A stretch of 64,000 bases of DNA from Rhodopirellula halodulae (GTDB taxonomy: Bacteria; Planctomycetota; Planctomycetia; Pirellulales; Pirellulaceae): assembly GCF_020966775.1 (NCBI RefSeq), contig NZ_JAJKFV010000029.1, positions 985,001 to 1,049,000 on the forward strand. Reading direction: 5' to 3'. Position numbers and translations under genes: made by a program. The notes beneath the pieces were generated by a model. It saw only the letters and a list, made by a program, of their open reading frames with translations. It did no database searches and was not told the origin of the DNA. Positions 37,087 to 47,317 of the stretch are shown piece after piece (positions within the stretch are counted from its first letter, which is position 1; the number at the start of each line of letters is the position of its first letter).

Positions 37087-39843
37087 TCAAAACCCGTAGA
37101 TCGGTTGTTTGGGTTGTTCCTTCAGCGGCATGCCACATCCTGGTGTGGGGCACAACGCGTTGGAGGTTTGAATCCCACAATCGTCGATCAATCCGCCCTC
37201 GGATGTACCGACTAAGCCGAGCAAATAATCTGGCTCGATTGGGCCGGGATCGATCCAAAGTCCATCGGGCGTCAGTTCCATCGTTCCTAGGTCGAGGTCC
37301 AAGCTGCGACGCACGACTTCGAAGTTCACGAAGATATCCAACAGTGAGTTCTGAGAATTCAGCAAGTCGCTCAAAGCTGAAATCGTATCGCGAGCCGCGG
37401 TTGGGCCGCTGTTCAAACTGCGAGCGTCTCGGAAGGCTCGGATGTCCTCGTTGAGTTCCAGTTGGTTGGCGGCGATGCGAACCGATTGTCGTCCGAGTTC
37501 AAAGTTGACGCGGTTGGCCTGCAATTGACGAATGCTTGCCCGCAAGCCCTGCCAGACACTGTCTTCGAAGTTGTAATACGATCGTTTGGCTTGTTCGTAT
37601 TCAATCAAACCTTGTCGGTAGGTGTTTCTTTCTTGCAAGCGAGTGATCGGAGCGTCCCAACGCAAACCGACTCGGATGGCGGTGTTGTCATTGTTAGGTA
37701 GGTTCGTCACGGCGTCGCGAGTGAAGCCGCCTGAAACCACCACGTCCAAGTCACTTTCCAAATCGTCCGCGAAGAACTCGATGCGACGGAAGGTGTCGAC
37801 CAAGGCCGCACGAGCATTCGCCCAGTCCCGGCGATTGACGCGAGCGATCTGCAAAGCTTCTTCGGGGCTGATTTCTACCTCGGGAAGCACCAGCGATTCG
37901 ACGCGAGCGCGGGCTTGGATCAGCTGCAGTGCGAGAACGTCGTCACCCAGAGCCGCCAAAAGGTCTTGGCTGGCAAGAATTACATCGTTGCGGACTTCGG
38001 CGGCGATTTTGACTCGGTCGGTTGAGTTCGGACCGGTGGTCAAGAAGGTATCGATACGCTGGTTCAGCTTCGCGACCGCCTGTCGGTAACCATCCAGTCG
38101 ACCGGAGATTTCTTTGAATTGGGTGCCAAGTTCTTCGCCAAGTTCCAAAATGGGGTCGAGGTCAAAGATGGACTCGTCAACCGTTTCAATTCCCAGCAGC
38201 GAACAAACGGTGGCTTGTTCCTCGCGGTAAAGAGCAAGGAGCGACTCTGTTTGCTCACGTCGTTCGGGAATCATCGTGTTCAGTTGTTCCAAGTCGGCCT
38301 CGACTCGCGGGAGATCTTCGTCGATCAGTGCGCGAGTGAAGTCTTCAAGTGGTTCAATGGATTGACGCAGTCGTTTGACCAGTGCAACCGTTTCATCATT
38401 CCACTCCAGTTTGATTTCCGGCAACCCGGTTTCTGGATTGAGTGTGCTCTCGCTCGACTCCAACAATTCAATGTTGAGTTCGCCGGTTGCCAAACGAACT
38501 TCGATCAACTCTTCGCGGCGGCTGCGGAGTGTGCGGTCGATCAGTTCGAACCGTTCCAACATCGGGTCGTTGATTTGCACGCAGATGTAGGGTGGCAAAC
38601 CGAGGTCGCGAAGGAATGAGTCGACCGAGTTTTGGTAGCCAACACGTCGTGAAACCAATGAGCTTTGGGAGTTCAGCAAGGCCGAACGAGCCTGAGCGAT
38701 TTGAAGCCGCTGGCGAATGATGGCTTCGGGATCGTCGGGAATGGTGGTTAGCAGTTCGATCAGCGTGTTGTCGAGGATCACCAGGTTTTCGCCCAAGCGA
38801 GCGATGTTCTCTTCCAGGTTGCGAATCTGCAGTTGGTCTTGGAGCAATCCGATGAACCCGCCCGCTTGTGGAACACCGCCACCGCTGAAGCCGCCAAGGT
38901 TCGCGAAACCAGAATCAAATCCGGTGAAGGCACCCGTGTTGGCCGCGAACGTACCGCCGGAGCGGCTGACGCTGCTGTCGTTGTTGCGGCCGGTGACGAT
39001 CTCTAGATAGAAGCCGCGGCGGAAACGTTCGAAGTTGCGGACGTTGGCCAGCAGTCGACGCTCGGAGAGCGTGAGCAGTTCCATGATCCGGTCACGACCG
39101 GCCCCGCGAAGCAGCGGTTGCAACAGCGTGAAATCGATCAATGTGCTGGTGGCTCGGGTGTCCGTTCCACTGAGGTTCCAAACGACTTCGTTGGCGAAGT
39201 TGACAACGAGGTTTGCACCCGTGGTGAAGTTGCGGGTGAGGGCCGCGTCGCCTCCCAGTGCGACAATCGAATCCGAATCACGCAAAGCACCAAAACGCCG
39301 GTCGTTGTGAGCGTAGCTGGCACCCAATCCCGCGAAGTACTGCGTGTCGAATTGGAACCGTTGGCTGGAGACGTCCAGAGCCGACAAATACAGCTGTTCA
39401 AGTTGTCGCTGGTAATCAGGGGAGTGCAGCAAAGCGATTTGGACCGCGTTCTCCGCGTTCAGTTCCAGAATGCCGTCTTCGTTAAGTGGCAAGAACTGCC
39501 ACCAATCCGGGCTTTCGGCGGTGTTGGTCAGGCCCGCGGCTTCCCACATCGGGTACCCGCGTCGCCCGTCGACGCACTGCATGTACCGGTAGGACGCCGG
39601 GTCATCCAGCGGCATCGGTTGGAAGTCCAGGTCGAACGGGTTGTACATTCGGCTGCGACGATCCAGCTCGATCCGCAGCGGATGATCCACCGGACGGGCC
39701 ACGTGAGACGCTTTTTCGTCCATCAAAGCGTAAGCCTCGTTATCGGCTTGCTTGCGATAATGAGTCCGATTGCATCCGACCGAGGTCGACAGGAGGCCGA
39801 GTCCGGATAGTATCCAAATGAACAGTTTTTTGTGCTGGGTCAC
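37087..39843 (-). CDS. TolC-like outer-membrane efflux lipoprotein, unusually long
   Basis: A GTG at 39843 begins a 918-residue protein with a lipoprotein signal ending LLSTSVGC. The outer-membrane-factor repeats are recognisable: ENAVQIALLHSPDYQRQLEQLYLSALDVSSQRF, long coiled-coil helices, VSRRVGYQNSVDSFLRDLGLPP and the second half EEALQIARVNRRDWANARAALVDTFRRIEFF. TolC-family proteins form trimeric tunnels for efflux or type I secretion. The length is roughly double that of E. coli TolC (493). The extra sequence includes two extended helical linkers and a Gly/Phe-rich loop around residues 280-320. No inner-membrane pump or adaptor is nearby. Confidence 0.86.
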   Translation of the reverse strand: MTQHKKLFIWILSGLGLLSTSVGCNRTHYRKQADNEAYALMDEKASHVARPVDHPLRIELDRRSRMYNPFDLDFQPMPLDDPASYRYMQCVDGRRGYPMWEAAGLTNTAESPDWWQFLPLNEDGILELNAENAVQIALLHSPDYQRQLEQLYLSALDVSSQRFQFDTQYFAGLGASYAHNDRRFGALRDSDSIVALGGDAALTRNFTTGANLVVNFANEVVWNLSGTDTRATSTLIDFTLLQPLLRGAGRDRIMELLTLSERRLLANVRNFERFRRGFYLEIVTGRNNDSSVSRSGGTFAANTGAFTGFDSGFANLGGFSGGGVPQAGGFIGLLQDQLQIRNLEENIARLGENLVILDNTLIELLTTIPDDPEAIIRQRLQIAQARSALLNSQSSLVSRRVGYQNSVDSFLRDLGLPPYICVQINDPMLERFELIDRTLRSRREELIEVRLATGELNIELLESSESTLNPETGLPEIKLEWNDETVALVKRLRQSIEPLEDFTRALIDEDLPRVEADLEQLNTMIPERREQTESLLALYREEQATVCSLLGIETVDESIFDLDPILELGEELGTQFKEISGRLDGYRQAVAKLNQRIDTFLTTGPNSTDRVKIAAEVRNDVILASQDLLAALGDDVLALQLIQARARVESLVLPEVEISPEEALQIARVNRRDWANARAALVDTFRRIEFFADDLESDLDVVVSGGFTRDAVTNLPNNDNTAIRVGLRWDAPITRLQERNTYRQGLIEYEQAKRSYYNFEDSVWQGLRASIRQLQANRVNFELGRQSVRIAANQLELNEDIRAFRDARSLNSGPTAARDTISALSDLLNSQNSLLDIFVNFEVVRRSLDLDLGTMELTPDGLWIDPGPIEPDYLLGLVGTSEGGLIDDCGIQTSNALCPTPGCGMPLKEQPKQPIYGF

Positions 39844-40171
39844 AGTCGGTTCGCCTTCAAGGACCTGGGATGCGAGGCACCGGCTGGATTGCGGGGATCC
39901 GCCGGCGCGAGCGTTCTCACAGGTTGATTTCGGACGATCCGACGGACCGTCTTAACCGTCAGTGCGGTTCGAACCGGACGAACTGGCGCAACGTGAGCAC
40001 CGTCGTAACGGATGTTCCGGTTGTGCCGGTCACTCGGTTGTTCTCAGGCGTCAGCGGGGACCGGATCGGAAAAGTTGACGAAAATTCTGCAAGCCGACGT
40101 GGGACTGGATTAAGCTAACGCGTCAAGGATCCTCTCTTGGTAGTTCTGCCGCTTCTCAATCTATTTCTCTG
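39844..40171. other. Divergent intergenic region between tolC-like and coiled-coil genes
   Basis: About 330 bases separating two divergently transcribed genes; both promoters should lie here. No hairpin or clear consensus element is evident. Confidence 0.4.
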
Positions 40172-41641
40172 ATGCAGTACGTACTTCTCCTCGTTCTGAT
40201 TGTCGTGGTGATCGCACAGGCCATTTTGGTCTGGAAAGCGGCTCCGAATTGGCGGTGGTATCAGATCACGCCGGTCATCATCACGACGATTTTGGCCGTG
40301 ATTTTCGTGTTTCCGGTCGCTGGCGCCCTGAAAAGCCGCTCTGCGTGGCACAAAGTCAAAGAGGAGTTGGAAACACGATTGGCGACGGTCGAAGCCGAGC
40401 AATTGCAGTTGCGCTATGGCGACCCCAACGACCCGATGTCGGGGGAAGGTGTTCTGCCAATGGCCCAGAAATTGTCCAAGTTAGCAACCGAAGCCGGCCG
40501 CCGCTGGCGCGGTTTGCGTTTGGCCAACGCAGATTTCACCAACGGCGGACAGGTTGTTTTGGCCGCTCCGCAAACAGCGGATCCGGTCGATGGCATCCCG
40601 CAGGACGACGTCGGCGAGGAGGGCGAAGAAGAAGCCGCTCCCCTGCCGTTGATCCCGGATGGATTGGTGGTTTACGGATTCGCCGAGGGGCCGCAGCCAA
40701 ATTTGAACGTGCCCGTGCCAATTTTCTACTTGGGCGAGTATCGCGTGACGGCGACGTCGCCCACTCAGGTGACACTGCAGCCAACCGCACCTCTGTTGCC
40801 GCAGCAGCGTCAGGCCATCGAAGGGCGACAAGCGGTCAGTTGGTCGATCTATGAGTTGCTACCGTTGGACGGCCACGAGCCTTTCATCGCGGAGGGCAGC
40901 GTCGCGGACGACAACAACGTCTTCGGGCGTGTCGACGATGAGCTGGTCAATCGCCTGCTGAACCGACCGTTGTCCGCTCAATCCAAAGCGGAATATTTGC
41001 GAGATGGCACGCGTTCATTGCCGGATGACGAGCCGTTGACCAAATGGGTCAAAATTGAATTTACCAAAAATCACTCCATCGTCGTCGACAGTCCCGATCA
41101 ACGTGGTGCGTTGGACGGCGGGTTTTTTGACGGAAGTGGGCGTGCGGTCGACAGCCGGTTGCAGCAGGGTGCCGAAGGAAAGGTCAAGTTTTCAAAGGGC
41201 GATTTGCTGATCGTGAAGGAAGAGGCCGCCGATGCGTTGATCGATGAAGACGTCGCTCGCTTGATCGATACCTACTACATCCGTCCGCTGAATGATTACC
41301 GATTTGTCTTGCGGCGAATTCGATTGCGGTTGGCGGAGCTGAACACTCGCACGCAAGAACTGACTTACGAAAACGAAGTGCTGCAGCGTGCCATCGATGC
41401 GACCGTGAAGATGACCGCTTCGGGACAAGCCGAGAAATTGCAGCTCGAACAGGACTATGCCCAGTTCGAGGAAGAACGCAAAGCTCTTGAAAGCTACAAC
41501 GACAACTTGGCGTCCGAGTTGAAGACGACTCGAGAAAAGCTAGTGAAACTCTATCGCAGCAATCAGCAACTGGAACGAGAACTGGCGTCGTTCCATCAAG
41601 AGATTTCTGACTCGGCGAACTCTTTCGCATCGACTCGCTGA
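40172..41641 (+). CDS. Membrane protein with a C-terminal coiled coil, unknown function
   Basis: A 489-residue protein starting with two transmembrane helices (YVLLLVLIVVVIAQAILVW and ITPVIITTILAVIFVFPVAGAL), followed by a short charged helix. A central soluble domain contains LVVYGFAEGP and IFYLGEYRV. From about residue 390 a long coiled coil rich in Glu, Leu and Arg runs to the end (LNTRTQELTYENEVLQ, LEQDYAQFEEERKALES). The topology suggests a membrane-anchored scaffold facing the cytoplasm. No domain name is recognised. It is divergent from the TolC-like gene, and a link in envelope function is only a guess. Confidence 0.72.
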   Translation: MQYVLLLVLIVVVIAQAILVWKAAPNWRWYQITPVIITTILAVIFVFPVAGALKSRSAWHKVKEELETRLATVEAEQLQLRYGDPNDPMSGEGVLPMAQKLSKLATEAGRRWRGLRLANADFTNGGQVVLAAPQTADPVDGIPQDDVGEEGEEEAAPLPLIPDGLVVYGFAEGPQPNLNVPVPIFYLGEYRVTATSPTQVTLQPTAPLLPQQRQAIEGRQAVSWSIYELLPLDGHEPFIAEGSVADDNNVFGRVDDELVNRLLNRPLSAQSKAEYLRDGTRSLPDDEPLTKWVKIEFTKNHSIVVDSPDQRGALDGGFFDGSGRAVDSRLQQGAEGKVKFSKGDLLIVKEEAADALIDEDVARLIDTYYIRPLNDYRFVLRRIRLRLAELNTRTQELTYENEVLQRAIDATVKMTASGQAEKLQLEQDYAQFEEERKALESYNDNLASELKTTREKLVKLYRSNQQLERELASFHQEISDSANSFASTR

Positions 41642-41789
41642 GGGGCGATCAGCTTGCGGATTGATGTCGATCAAAACCAGCATCGCAGCGATCGGTGGTG
41701 ATGACCGCGAGGCAACGCCACGGCGAGTCGTTCATTGACGTTGTGGCGGGAGATGCCTTGACGGTTGAGCGTTGTTTGCCGACTGAGTG

Positions 41790-42734
41790 CTAGTTTCCGG
41801 CCGCCTGCATCTTTGCTGCCATCAGTGTGTTGTGAAGCAGCATCGCAATGGTCAAAGGGCCGACGCCTCCTGGAACAGGCGTGATCGCTGAAGCGACGTT
41901 TTCCGCCTCTGCAAATGCAACGTCGCCGACCAAACGGTCGTCGACGCGATTGATTCCGACATCGATGACCACGGCACCTTCGCGGATCATTTCGCCACGG
42001 ATCATCTCCGGGCGGCCAACGGCGGCGATCAGGATATCAGCCGAGCGGCAGACCTCCGCCAAGTCTTGCGTGCGGCTATGAGCGAGCGTCACCGTGGCGT
42101 TGGCGGTCTCGGGTCCGCAGGTGCTGTCTTTCTGAGCGAGCATCATTGCCATGGGTTTGCCGACGATATCGCTGCGACCAACCACGACCACGTGCTTGCC
42201 GCTGGTGCTGATGTTCGTGCGGCTGAGCAGTTGAACGATCCCGTGTGGGGTGCACGGCAAGAATCGCGGCCGGCCCTGCATTAACAAACCCACGTTCACC
42301 GGTGAGAATGCATCGACGTCTTTGATTGGATCGATCGCGTCCAAGACCGCTCGTTCATCGATTCCGGTGCCGCCCGCTTCGGGGCTTGGCAGAGGCAGTT
42401 GAACCAGAATGCCGCTGACGGCGGGATCTGCGTTCAGCTCCGCGACTTTCGCTAGCAATTCGGCCTGCGTCGTGCTCGCGGGCAGACGGTCCAAACGGCT
42501 GGCGATTCCGGCTTTTTCGCAGGCTCGTTCCTTGTTTCGCACGTAGACCTGGCTGGCCGGGTCTTCTCCAACCAGGATCGCCGCCAATTGTGGGGGGGCG
42601 TTTCCAGCGGCAACAAACGATTCAACATCGGCAGCAACTTCGCTTCGAATTTCCGCGGCAATTTTCTTGCCGTCCAGTCGCGTAGCGGGCATCCCCAAGC
42701 CTTGATTTGGCGGAAGTCGACGCGGGGTCGACAT
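41790..42734 (-). CDS. folD: Methylenetetrahydrofolate dehydrogenase/cyclohydrolase
   Basis: A 314-residue FolD, near the usual 280-300 length. Motifs: [22 protein letters not shown] with the catalytic Lys of YVxx[36 protein letters not shown], the NADP-binding [15 protein letters not shown] and [15 protein letters not shown]. It makes 5,10-methenyl- and 10-formyl-THF for purine and formyl-Met synthesis. The first 14 residues precede the conserved core, and an ATG at codon 15 is an alternative start. It is divergent from the sulfite reductase gene with about 90 bases between the starts. Confidence 0.96.
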   Translation of the reverse strand: MSTPRRLPPNQGLGMPATRLDGKKIAAEIRSEVAADVESFVAAGNAPPQLAAILVGEDPASQVYVRNKERACEKAGIASRLDRLPASTTQAELLAKVAELNADPAVSGILVQLPLPSPEAGGTGIDERAVLDAIDPIKDVDAFSPVNVGLLMQGRPRFLPCTPHGIVQLLSRTNISTSGKHVVVVGRSDIVGKPMAMMLAQKDSTCGPETANATVTLAHSRTQDLAEVCRSADILIAAVGRPEMIRGEMIREGAVVIDVGINRVDDRLVGDVAFAEAENVASAITPVPGGVGPLTIAMLLHNTLMAAKMQAAGN

Positions 42735-42824
42735 GGTGAAAAATTGGATTAATCGGTATAAATGGCCGAGAACGAAATATCGGCCGCCTTTGGTCGACGC
42801 AAATCACACAGGATTTTTGACTCG

Positions 42825-44606
42825 ATGTCTACCGACGCTTCCTCCACGAACGCTCCCCAAACCGACGCAACTGCGAAGCCAGTGAAGCTGAGCCCGGTTG
42901 AGAAGATCAAACAAGAGAGCCAGTTCCTGTCGGGCACGATTGGAGAGCAATTGGCGGATCCAGTGGACCACTTCGACAATTCGAATATTCAATTGTTGAA
43001 GTTTCACGGCACCTACCAGCAAGACGATCGCGACAAGCGAAAAGAGCTGAAGAAATCGGGCGGCGGCAAGGCGTACTCGATGATGATCCGCTGCCGAATT
43101 CCGGGTGGCCGGCTCAGTTCGCACCAAATGGTCGCGCACTTGGACATGTGTGATGAACTGGGTGATTCGACGCTAAAGATCACGACTCGCCAAACGTTGC
43201 AATTGCATGGAATTCTGAAGAGCGATCTGCGTGAGACGATCCGCCGCATCAACGAGGTCGAATTGTCGACCTTGGCCGCTTGCGGTGACGTCAACCGAAA
43301 CATCATGTGCTGCCCCGCAAAGCGAGTTGGTGGCATCCATTCGCAGTTGAACGAATTCACGGACGAGCTCACGGAAGCTCTGGCACCGCAAACGCCGGCT
43401 TATCACGAACTTTGGATCACCGATCCAGACACCGGCGAAAAGAGTTTGGCAGGTGGCGGCGAACCGGAAGCGACCAGCGCTCCGGTGATTGACGAACCGC
43501 TGTATGGACCGACCTACTTGCCGCGAAAGTTCAAAATTGGGATCGCACTTCCCGACGACAACTGCATCGACATCTACACGCAGGACCTCGGTTTCCTCGC
43601 GGTGATCCGTGATGGAAACATCATTGGTTACAACGTCAGTGTTGGTGGCGGGATGGGACGCACACCAAGTGCGGCGAAGACCTTCCCCGCACTCGCCAAG
43701 CGGATGGCCTTTGTCACTCCGGAACAAGCGATCGATGTCGCCAAAGCGGTCATCATTGTTCAGCGTGACAACGGCAACCGGAGCGATCGCAAAGTCGCTC
43801 GTTTGAAGTACTTGGTCGCGGACTGGGGCGTCGAAAAATTCCGTGCGGAGGTTGAGAAAGTCTTCGGCGGACCTCTTCAGGATTGCACCGAGGACGACGT
43901 CCACGAATTCGACGATCACATGGGATGGCAGGAACAAGGCGACGGCAAATTGTCGTATGGCTTGAACGTCGAAAACGGACGCTTGTACGACAATGAGCAA
44001 ACGCAACTGAAAGCGGCCATTCGTGAAGTCTGTGGCCACTTCAATCGTGAAATTCGATTGACCAGCCATCAAAGCATGATCTTCTGCGATATCGATCCGT
44101 CTGAGAAAGAAGAGTTGACCGCGATTCTGCAGAAGCATGGCGTTCGCACGACGGAGGAAACCAGCACGGTCCGTCGTTGGTCCATCGCTTGCGTCGCACT
44201 TCCAACTTGCGGTTTGGCAATCACTGAATCCGAGCGGCGATTGCCCAGCATCATCGATTCGATCGAAGAACCGTTGGCAAAATTGGGGCTCAGCAACGAG
44301 CGATTCACCATCCGGATGACCGGATGCCCGAACGGTTGTGCCCGACCTTACAACGCCGACTTGGCATTGGTGGGGCGCGCGGTTGGGAAGTACACCCTGT
44401 TCGCGGGTGGCGGCTGGTTAGGGAACCGACTGGCGTACATCTACAAAGATCAAGTGCCCGATGCAGAGGTGGCTGCTGAGCTGACCGGCATCTTTGCCGC
44501 CTTCAAAGCCAATCGCGAAGAAGGCGAATCGCTGGGAACATTCTGCGACCGAGTCGGTGCTGAAAAACTCGCTGAGTTGGCCGAAGCGGCGCCGATGCCT
44601 GCTTGA
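42825..44606 (+). CDS. cysI: Sulfite reductase hemoprotein (CysI/Sir type)
   Basis: From the ATG at 42825 it has 593 residues; the frame also offers an ATG at 42762. Siroheme/[4Fe-4S] ligands are visible as Cys-x5-Cys in CVALPTCGLA and Cys-x3-Cys in TGCPNGCARPYNADLALVG. The downstream Asn-Gly-Cys-x-Arg-Pro form is the sulfite-reductase pattern; nitrite reductases usually differ there. Duplicated half-domains are marked by RQTLQLHGI and LTSHQSMIFCDI. It reduces sulfite to sulfide for assimilation; the electron donor cannot be told from sequence. No other cys gene adjoins. The gene ends in a strong terminator. Confidence 0.94.
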   Translation: MSTDASSTNAPQTDATAKPVKLSPVEKIKQESQFLSGTIGEQLADPVDHFDNSNIQLLKFHGTYQQDDRDKRKELKKSGGGKAYSMMIRCRIPGGRLSSHQMVAHLDMCDELGDSTLKITTRQTLQLHGILKSDLRETIRRINEVELSTLAACGDVNRNIMCCPAKRVGGIHSQLNEFTDELTEALAPQTPAYHELWITDPDTGEKSLAGGGEPEATSAPVIDEPLYGPTYLPRKFKIGIALPDDNCIDIYTQDLGFLAVIRDGNIIGYNVSVGGGMGRTPSAAKTFPALAKRMAFVTPEQAIDVAKAVIIVQRDNGNRSDRKVARLKYLVADWGVEKFRAEVEKVFGGPLQDCTEDDVHEFDDHMGWQEQGDGKLSYGLNVENGRLYDNEQTQLKAAIREVCGHFNREIRLTSHQSMIFCDIDPSEKEELTAILQKHGVRTTEETSTVRRWSIACVALPTCGLAITESERRLPSIIDSIEEPLAKLGLSNERFTIRMTGCPNGCARPYNADLALVGRAVGKYTLFAGGGWLGNRLAYIYKDQVPDAEVAAELTGIFAAFKANREEGESLGTFCDRVGAEKLAELAEAAPMPA

Positions 44607-44637
44607 TCGACAGCAGCATTCGCTTGATAGAAACATC

Positions 44638-44672
44638 AATCGCCACGTCTTGGATGACGTGGCGATTTTCGT
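44638..44672 (+). terminator. Rho-independent terminator of the sulfite reductase gene
   Basis: AATCGCCACGTC and GACGTGGCGATT form a perfect 12-bp stem with a TTGGAT loop, followed by TTTC, about 30 bases after the stop codon. Confidence 0.88.
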
Positions 44673-44794
44673 TGGGTACTGGTTGTTGAAGGAGATTTGA
44701 TCGAGCCAGTAGCCGCCATCAAGCATTGCCGTTCCGATACTCCAATCGCTGCCTTCGCTTCGCCGGTTGCCTTCGCTTCAACTGTTGATCGTGC

Positions 44795-46657
44795 TCAGCA
44801 CATCGAATCGGTTCTGTGAGATCCGCCGGATGCGGCGGGGTCGCCACCTTCGTCGTCGTCGGAACTGCTGGCATCCTCGCCCGGAGGATTTTGAACGTTG
44901 GGGTTGGCTTCGATCACCGTTTTCAAAACATCGATCAGTTGATCCAAACGGAAAGGCTTGAACAGCACGGCCTTAGGATGCAAACCGTTCTGCTTGGCCT
45001 TCACGATCGAGTGTCCCGGGTCGTAGCCGAAGCCAGTCATCAAGATCATCGGAACGTGCGACATGACTTTCTCCAGACGCAGCATCAGCTGATACCCGCT
45101 GTAGTCAGGAAGTTTGATGTCGCTGATGATCGCGTCGTAGCTATCGTCGCCGGCACTCCGCCGGACCATGAGCACGGCTTCGTCGCCTTCGTGAGCGGTT
45201 TCCACCACACAACCATAACGCTCGAGAAGTTGGTGGGCGTCTTCGCGAACCTGTTTGTCTTCGTCGACCACCAAGATGCGTCGCCCACGCAGAATCGCGT
45301 TCTGGTCCTTCTTTTCGTCGGCTGGAACGGCTTCCAGCGGAGTCATCTTCTGACCGATCTGTTGGATCGTTCGTTTGATGTCTCGCGTGTTCTGCAGGAT
45401 GCGACGCAGTCGGTCCATCACTTCTGGACTGTGTCCGATGTAGCCTTCCATCACATGAACCGCGTCGTTCAAGATCGCGTCCACCGGCAATGCGACCGCA
45501 CTGTGGATTGCGTCGCAGCTTTGCTGGGCGGTGTTGGCTTTTTGAGCGACCAGCAATTCCAGAGTGTTCAGTGCGAATGCGATGTCTCGCGCGAAGATTT
45601 CCAGGAATTGAAGGTCGCTGTCGCTGAAGGCAGCCACGTCGGGGCTTTCGACGTTGATGGTTCCCAGAACTTGATCGTGTAGCACCAAAGGAACTGTCAA
45701 AGAACTTCTGGCGTCGGCAACACCCGGGATGAACAGCGGGTCGTTTTGCACATCATGGCAAACGTAGCTGACGCCGCTGGCAGCAACGTAACCCGTGATG
45801 CCGTTCTCGCGGGGATGAGCCGACAGCCGACGATCCGAAGCCTCTTCGTCAATTCCAACGCTCAGCAGCGGAATCAGGTTGCCCGTGGTTTGTTCCAGAA
45901 CACGAATCTCGATGACTTCGAAATTCAGCAAGTCGCGGAGGTAGTGTTGGATGTTGTCTTTGAGCAAATCGATCCGGTCGTCCACTTCCATCATGAAGAT
46001 TTCATTGGGACGCAAGTCGGCCAATTCGCGGCCGGCTTGGTGAATCGCGGCGAGCTTCTGTTGCTGCAAGATCTCGTCGGTGATCTCGCCCACCGTCACG
46101 ATCAGGTTGCGAGGTGACTCGGCGGAGCGAACCGGAGCGGCGTGGACCTGGAAGTATTGATTGTCCAAGCTGTGCAGTGTGGAGCTGCTCTCGTCACCGG
46201 TGGCCAGAGCCGTGTGGAAGGGGCAAAAGTCCGGACCCATGATTTCAGGGTTGTGCAGCAGTTCGTAAAACGTCATCCCCAATGGCGTGCCGGCGGGACG
46301 GCCCGCCCATTCCAGCAATCGATGGTTGGCCCAGATCACTCGCAGGTCAGCGTCCAGCAACGCGACACCCTCGGGCATGTCGCGCAGCATCAGCCCGCTT
46401 TGCATCATCCCGCGAATTTCGGAGGTTTGCGGCAGGCTGGATCGATCCATCCAAATGCCGTCGACGTCTTCTTCCTCCAGCAACGGAAATGCGTCAACGA
46501 TGGATTCGCAGATCACCCATTCAATCGTGCTGGGGTCCAGCGGAGGTGGAGCGGTCGCATCGCCACTTCCAGACCGGCTCATGTTGAGCAGAGACTCCGG
46601 GATGGAGGCCAAGTCCGGGGGCGAGTTCGGGACGCCGACACAGATGATCTTTGGCAT
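44795..46657 (-). CDS. PAS-GAF protein with a degenerate DHp-like helix and C-terminal receiver
   Basis: A 620-residue soluble protein. After an N-terminal region of about 85 residues comes a PAS domain (MPEGVALLDADLRVIWANHRLLEW to VTVGEITDE), then a GAF domain (about 215-385, LINFEVIEIRVLEQ, GITGYVAASGVSYVC, GTINVESPDVAAF). A helical segment AIHSAVALPVDAILNDA resembles a DHp helix with a His, but no HATPase follows. The C-terminal receiver begins RILVVDEDKQVRED, has its phospho-acceptor Asp in AIISDIKLPD and the KPFR switch. It could be a phosphotransfer relay or scaffold. An Asp/Ser-rich acidic tail ends the protein. Confidence 0.86.
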   Translation of the reverse strand: MPKIICVGVPNSPPDLASIPESLLNMSRSGSGDATAPPPLDPSTIEWVICESIVDAFPLLEEEDVDGIWMDRSSLPQTSEIRGMMQSGLMLRDMPEGVALLDADLRVIWANHRLLEWAGRPAGTPLGMTFYELLHNPEIMGPDFCPFHTALATGDESSSTLHSLDNQYFQVHAAPVRSAESPRNLIVTVGEITDEILQQQKLAAIHQAGRELADLRPNEIFMMEVDDRIDLLKDNIQHYLRDLLNFEVIEIRVLEQTTGNLIPLLSVGIDEEASDRRLSAHPRENGITGYVAASGVSYVCHDVQNDPLFIPGVADARSSLTVPLVLHDQVLGTINVESPDVAAFSDSDLQFLEIFARDIAFALNTLELLVAQKANTAQQSCDAIHSAVALPVDAILNDAVHVMEGYIGHSPEVMDRLRRILQNTRDIKRTIQQIGQKMTPLEAVPADEKKDQNAILRGRRILVVDEDKQVREDAHQLLERYGCVVETAHEGDEAVLMVRRSAGDDSYDAIISDIKLPDYSGYQLMLRLEKVMSHVPMILMTGFGYDPGHSIVKAKQNGLHPKAVLFKPFRLDQLIDVLKTVIEANPNVQNPPGEDASSSDDDEGGDPAASGGSHRTDSMC

Positions 46658-47317
46658 GGATCCTAACTCCCCGTTGCAATCTAGCCCCGATTCGATCTCG
46701 ACAGTTCGCGGGTTTCGGCGAACCGTGCTCTTGTAACGTCGTCTTTCAGGTTCCGTTTGGGAACCACGTACAGGAAATTTTTACAGATTTCCTCGGGGTT
46801 TTATTTTTCGCTTCAACATTCTACGCGACCAGCTAGGAATCGGCCCAACTCTTGGCGCGAAGCGTTTGTCCGGGCGCTGTTTGGATCAACGGCTGACCTC
46901 TGACCCGGCCTCGGTCGAGCTGTTGACGTCCACGTCGAGTGATTGCGAGCCATGCGTTCGCGACGTTTGCGTGCACAGTCTGATGGCGCTTCGCAGCGAG
47001 CACCGTTCGAGTCGCCATCGGTTGTTTCTGTGAGGAACTTGAGCGTTTTTCAAAAAAGTCGCCCAGCTTGATGCGCGTTTGATGGCAGTTTCTCGCTTAC
47101 TCAAACTGCATCGGTCCTGGAAAGATGAAGTTTCTGGGATGACTGAACAAAAACTAAGCTTTCTCGGGGCGAATGATTCACCTCATTGTTGACACTGCTT
47201 ACCTGGTACCTACATTTTGGGGTGACGGGCGTCGTTCGCCCAAAGTACGCAGCCGTTAAAGCTTTCCCGTGTTTCTTCTGTTGCCTCACAGGCTGTGAGC
47301 ATTTTGGAGGTTTTTTG
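46658..47317. other. Long intergenic region upstream of the YTV-repeat gene
   Basis: About 660 bases with no protein-like frame. The right-hand 130 bases contain the promoter candidate for the YTV gene; the rest contains AT-rich TTTTTACAG-type sequence and no clear RNA gene or repeat. Confidence 0.5.
47189..47216 (+). promoter_or_regulatory. Candidate sigma-70 promoter of the YTV-repeat gene
   Basis: TTGACA at 47189-47194 and TACATT at 47211-47216 are separated by 16 bases, close to the housekeeping consensus. The start codon at 47318 lies about 100 bases downstream, leaving a leader of about 95 bases. Confidence 0.5.
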
